A stretch of 64,000 bases of DNA from Dromaius novaehollandiae (taxonomy: Eukaryota; Chordata; Aves; Casuariiformes; Dromaiidae), in contig NC_088098.1 of assembly GCF_036370855.1 (NCBI RefSeq), positions 141,008,721-141,072,720 on the forward strand, given 5' to 3'. Shown piece by piece: positions 60,994 through 64,000 of this stretch (positions are counted from its first letter, which is position 1; each line of letters starts with the position of its first letter). The notes beneath the pieces were generated by a model. The model saw nothing but the letters and a program-made list of their open reading frames with translations, was not told where the DNA came from and did not search any database. The position numbers and the translations under genes were made by a program.

Positions 60994-61017
60994 TCTCTCT
61001 CTCTCTCTCTCTCTCTC
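60994..61017. repeat. (TC)12 microsatellite inside LTR
   Basis: Twelve TC units, followed by a pyrimidine-rich tract, between the duplicated segment and the poly(A) signal. Confidence 0.85.
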
Positions 61018-61060
61018 CTCCCCTTCGCCTTTCCCCACCTTTTCTCCCCACTTCATGGAA

Positions 61061-61066
61061 AATAAA
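61061..61066 (+). terminator. LTR poly(A) signal AATAAA
   Basis: AATAAA with a GT-rich stretch (GGTTGTACG) about 15 bases downstream, as expected for LTR polyadenylation. Confidence 0.6.
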
Positions 61067-61757
61067 GTTAAAAGGTTGTACGATATTTGACTGGTTTTAG
61101 CATCTTAATCTCGTCCTTGGGATCGTAATGAAAGCCTCCCGATATTGGATTGGGAAAGTATTTCAAAACATTGAGTCTGGACAGTATTTATTAACAAACC
61201 ATGGATAATAAAAAAAAAAACCATTTAATAGCTACATGAAAAAGAAATTGGAAACTGCCGTGAAACTGTATCTAATGCAACAACTCTCCATGTATGCTAG
61301 TCACAGACCTGAGTATTAGACTGTCAGATTTGCTCTTTTGTCTCCTTAAATTGCTGTGAGCACAGCAAGAAGTAGCCTCAGTGTTTGTTCTGAGGCATAA
61401 AATGTCTTATTCTGATAAACTGTTTTAGCCCACAAAACTTCCTTAAGGTGTCTTCTGTACCTTTCATTTAATTGCATTCTGGCTTCTCTTTAGATAAGAG
61501 AATTTCAGGTAATAATATAAGAGATACCTAGATTTTCTACTAATCTCTATTGGTGACCGGAGGTAACCTAGCTACTCCTGGAGACTGTAGTGAGGAAAGC
61601 CAGGGATACTGTACAACATAGTAACATTTAACAGACAAACAAACAAAGAAAACACAATGAAAAGACTGAAGATCATTTGAGGTTTTCCAAGATTTTCCAG
61701 AAAGTGTGCTGTTTCTCATACACAGCCATGAAAATCAGCATGCGGCTCACAGACTGC

Positions 61758-61843
61758 ATACATATAAATGTGTGTATATACATGCAAATACAATGCATGT
61801 GTGTGTGTATATGATGTATATATGATGATATGTATATATAATG
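61758..61843. repeat. TG/TA-rich alternating tract
   Basis: Mixed TGTGTG, TATATA and ATGATG units; a decayed purine-pyrimidine microsatellite. Confidence 0.75.
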
Positions 61844-62800
61844 AGGTATAGACCCAGTGCTGTGCATTCAATTGTTTACAGCAGACAATATTTTTAAAAA
61901 GTGGTGTTTGCAGTTGTATCTGGCGTGCGTGGTATGTTCTGTTGCTTCCACAGCATAAGTTGCACTCTTGCCATCCTGTCAATAGAGAGACTTTTGTGTG
62001 TAATACAATATAACGTTAGAAGAACATCTCTGGACAAAATATCTACACACAAATTACCTTCATACTTTTGAGTATTTAAGTGCTTTTTAAAAATTTTTCC
62101 CTATTTTCTATTCCATTCATCAATAAAATTAATTTTAGAAGACTGCTTATTACTTTATACAAAAGTCTTATAGAAAAATGTTGTAGGTGTTCAGAAAACC
62201 TGTAAATGATCAACAAAGTGGTGTCACATGCAGTTTAACTCCAGAAAGCTGCAAATGACAATAACTAAGCTACTTCCAGATTCGTGTCTCTCCTGTGTCA
62301 TGATGGATGCTGCCTTCTGCATTAGCATACACATCCTCAAATGTCTGAGATTGATAGTCATAAGGCAGGATGTAAAACAAGTGTTTAAAACATGCTAAAC
62401 TAGACAGACCATGGATCAATTCCATAGAGCAGCTTCTGTATTTCTTTTCTAACCCTAAATGTGATGATGTTCACATCATAAGTTTGAGTTGAACCCCACT
62501 TTCCCCATGATAGTTATCATATCTCTAGCTGCTCATTTTTCAAAACCACATGCACGCCTGCCCACATTTTCGCTTTCATTCAGTGAATCATACATTACGG
62601 GCAGTGTCATTCAGGCAAAGCTGATAAGAACACAGCATCGCTGCTTTATGATTCAAGTGTGCCTATGTTCTAAATATCTAGAAATGAAAGAAAACCAAGA
62701 AATTGTCTACCCTTATCCAGTTATGGGAGATCTTACACTTTGAGTTATTCTAATAGTTGATTGCTAGAAGAAAGTGTTGAAAAGCAAGCTATTCTTGACA

Positions 62801-62830
62801 ATAAATAAATAAACAAACAAACAAACAAAC
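62801..62830. repeat. (AAAT)n(AAAC)n microsatellite
   Basis: Two to three AAAT units pass into five AAAC units. Confidence 0.85.
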
Positions 62831-63442
62831 TACTGAAACTTATTCCTTCTCGTCAAACAAAAACAAAATTTATCATTCTCTAAAAAATGCATTGGATTTA
62901 TTTTTCTTGACTATTTCTTGTTAGTTCTTGGTTTAACTTTACTGGAGAGACATCTACACTCTAACACTCAATTATTGTCATCATTTTGAAAGACTGAGTG
63001 TCTCATTTTTTCATGGACACCTCAGTGGTCATCTCTTGACTTCCCTTGTATGTGATGCACCCTTCTCCTGAGTGTCCTTACTGCCACTACATTTGCTTCA
63101 GGAAGAATGCTGTAGTGGAATAGATCCATTTTCCATCAAGTTCAGTATCTTTTCTATAGCAAAGATAACCAAAACTAAGCAAAACATAGAGGATAAAATC
63201 TTTTTCCCTATAGCTGATATTAAGGTCCCCTGCCTTCCATGGAGATGTCCTTTCAGTCCCCAGTAAGTACTGGGTTGGAACTTGAGACATGAGATTTTGC
63301 CTCCTTTCAGTACTTCATTTGCTGAGACTAACTTGTAAAGTAGAAATACACACAATTTTCCATATGAATGTTTTGCTCTTTTAAAATTACCTAATTTGAT
63401 ACATTTATAATTAGCCTGCAAGTACACATCCTCTTTTGGCTC

Positions 63443-63677
63443 CAGCTGGACCATAAAAGGAGTTGGTCAGGCCCAGGCCATCACCTGGCTGTTTGTCCTT
63501 GACAGTGAATGGCAGAGGATAACCAAATACTCAGATCTGCCAGCTGATATACTCATTTGATTGCTCCCTTATCTATTTTAGGGGAAATAAACCAGATTAG
63601 TTTAAAACATTTAAATAGGCCCACTGCCACATTATTAATTTTGATTGAAAATTTATGGAGCAGATCAGCTGGCAGAT
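63443..63677. promoter_or_regulatory. Candidate regulatory element: CArG box, E-boxes, 14 bp inverted repeat
   Basis: CAGCTG (63443-63448) and CCATAAAAGG (63451-63460, a perfect CC(A/T)6GG serum-response-factor site) lie side by side, with CACCTG at about 63482. Then ATCTGCCAGCTGAT (63535-63548) recurs as its exact reverse complement at 63664-63677, enclosing 115 bases with ATTTAAATAG, TTATTAATTTTGATTG and a MEF2-like CTATTTTAG. The clustering of SRF, E-box, MEF2-like and homeodomain-like motifs resembles muscle or mesoderm enhancers. This is motif evidence only. Confidence 0.25.
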
Positions 63678-64000
63678 TGGGGAGGCTATAACCTCCAGAA
63701 AATGGGAAGTGGCAGGATGGTGGTGATCAGGATTGGCAAGCTCTACGGGGGCACACTGGAACCTGAAGAGAACAGTTATTCCTACTGTTAGTGGTAGTAA
63801 GATTTTTTGTTATATTTCTTGATGGAGTACTTTTATTCAGAATCTTTCATGCAGATAGACCTCAGGGCTCTCTCTCCTTCAGTTTACTGGAGTTACTGAT
63901 TTCCATGTTTACATGACAGAACTTGACATGATGAATTAGAGAGATCCTCCATACTTACCCACTATTCCTTGGGGCAGGGAGGGAAGATTCCCATTTTCCA

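Larger units (their letters stand above)
59974..61183 (+). mobile_element. Solo ERVL-like LTR, 1210 bp
   Basis: Begins TGTGGTGGACAG (a TGTGG start is usual in avian ERVL LTRs), ends GTCTGGACA and has a perfect 5 bp duplication, GTATT, on both sides; 5 bp is the usual ERVL target-site size. Inside, in order: a GC-rich 5' segment, three imperfect tandem repeats (60403-60601) in the U3 enhancer position, a TATA-like TATAATTG at 60751, a GGGGTCCCTC at 60779 that probably marks the start of R, a duplicated segment at about 60779-60951, a (TC)12 tract (60994-61017) and AATAAA at 61061-61066, leaving a U5 of about 100 bp. No internal coding sequence or second LTR is present, so this is a solo LTR. 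It has no retroviral genes and cannot move. Confidence 0.75.
61189..63430. other. AT-rich noncoding stretch
   Basis: No gene seen. It contains an alternating TG/TA tract (61758-61843) and an AAAT/AAAC microsatellite (62801-62830). The 118-codon minus frame at 63098-63454 has no recognisable domain. Confidence 0.5.

Noticed and set aside
60839..61090. Arg/Glu-rich and Ser/Leu-rich open frames
   Set aside because: Both are translations of the TC microsatellite and LTR R region.
60059..61170. Alternative LTR boundaries (TGTTCCCGG start, AAAACA end)
   Set aside because: The flanking bases (CCATC and TTGAG) do not match, whereas 59974-61183 gives a perfect 5 bp duplication.
1..64000. CRISPR arrays, tRNA and rRNA genes, operons, phage genes
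   Set aside because: No spaced identical repeats, cloverleaf signatures or bacterial gene layout; the sequence is vertebrate.

Overview
This window looks like nuclear DNA from a bird. The base composition is AT-rich and evenly interspersed with stop codons. The recognisable interspersed repeats are CR1 LINEs with the avian-type 3' end (tails built on ATTCTATG-like octamers) and solo long terminal repeats (LTRs) of endogenous retroviruses. No Alu, B1/B2 or MIR-like SINEs were seen, and no bacterial gene organisation. The bird group and chromosome cannot be told from sequence alone. The AT richness and absence of genes suit a large intron or an intergenic desert on a macrochromosome.

No complete protein-coding gene could be supported. 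The open reading frames are short (at most 125 codons), overlap on both strands and lack recognisable domains. The only recognisable protein similarity is the C-terminal end of CR1 ORF2 inside the truncated LINE copies. Three short stretches look more gene-like than the background and are flagged as weak candidates: an exon-like block at 2866-2982, a CpG-rich block at about 26700-27220, and an open segment ending in a consensus splice donor at 47040-47199.

Layout. 1-26.7 kb is unannotated AT-rich DNA with small hairpins, microsatellites and a possible decayed LTR end near 8.6-9.16 kb. 26.7-28.4 kb holds the CpG-rich block and a 415 bp solo LTR with a 5 bp target-site duplication (27963-28377). 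31.46-32.28 kb is a CR1 copy on the minus strand. 38.56-38.83 kb is a short CR1 on the plus strand. 40-50 kb holds scattered relics of old palindromic amniote repeats, a strong hairpin and a long TA-rich block. 56.8-61.2 kb is a repeat cluster: a plus-strand CR1, an LTR of about 930 bp inserted exactly at the CR1 tail, and a 1210 bp ERVL-like solo LTR with a perfect 5 bp target-site duplication and internal tandem repeats. The last 600 bp holds a CArG box, E-boxes and a perfect 14 bp inverted repeat around an AT-rich core, a candidate regulatory element.

There is no operon-like or pathway logic here. The content reflects transposon insertion history plus possible noncoding regulatory sequence. 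No convincing new biological system was found. The most unusual signals are the repeat structure inside the 1210 bp LTR, the unexplained CpG-rich block at 26.7-27.2 kb and the inverted-repeat element at 63.5 kb.
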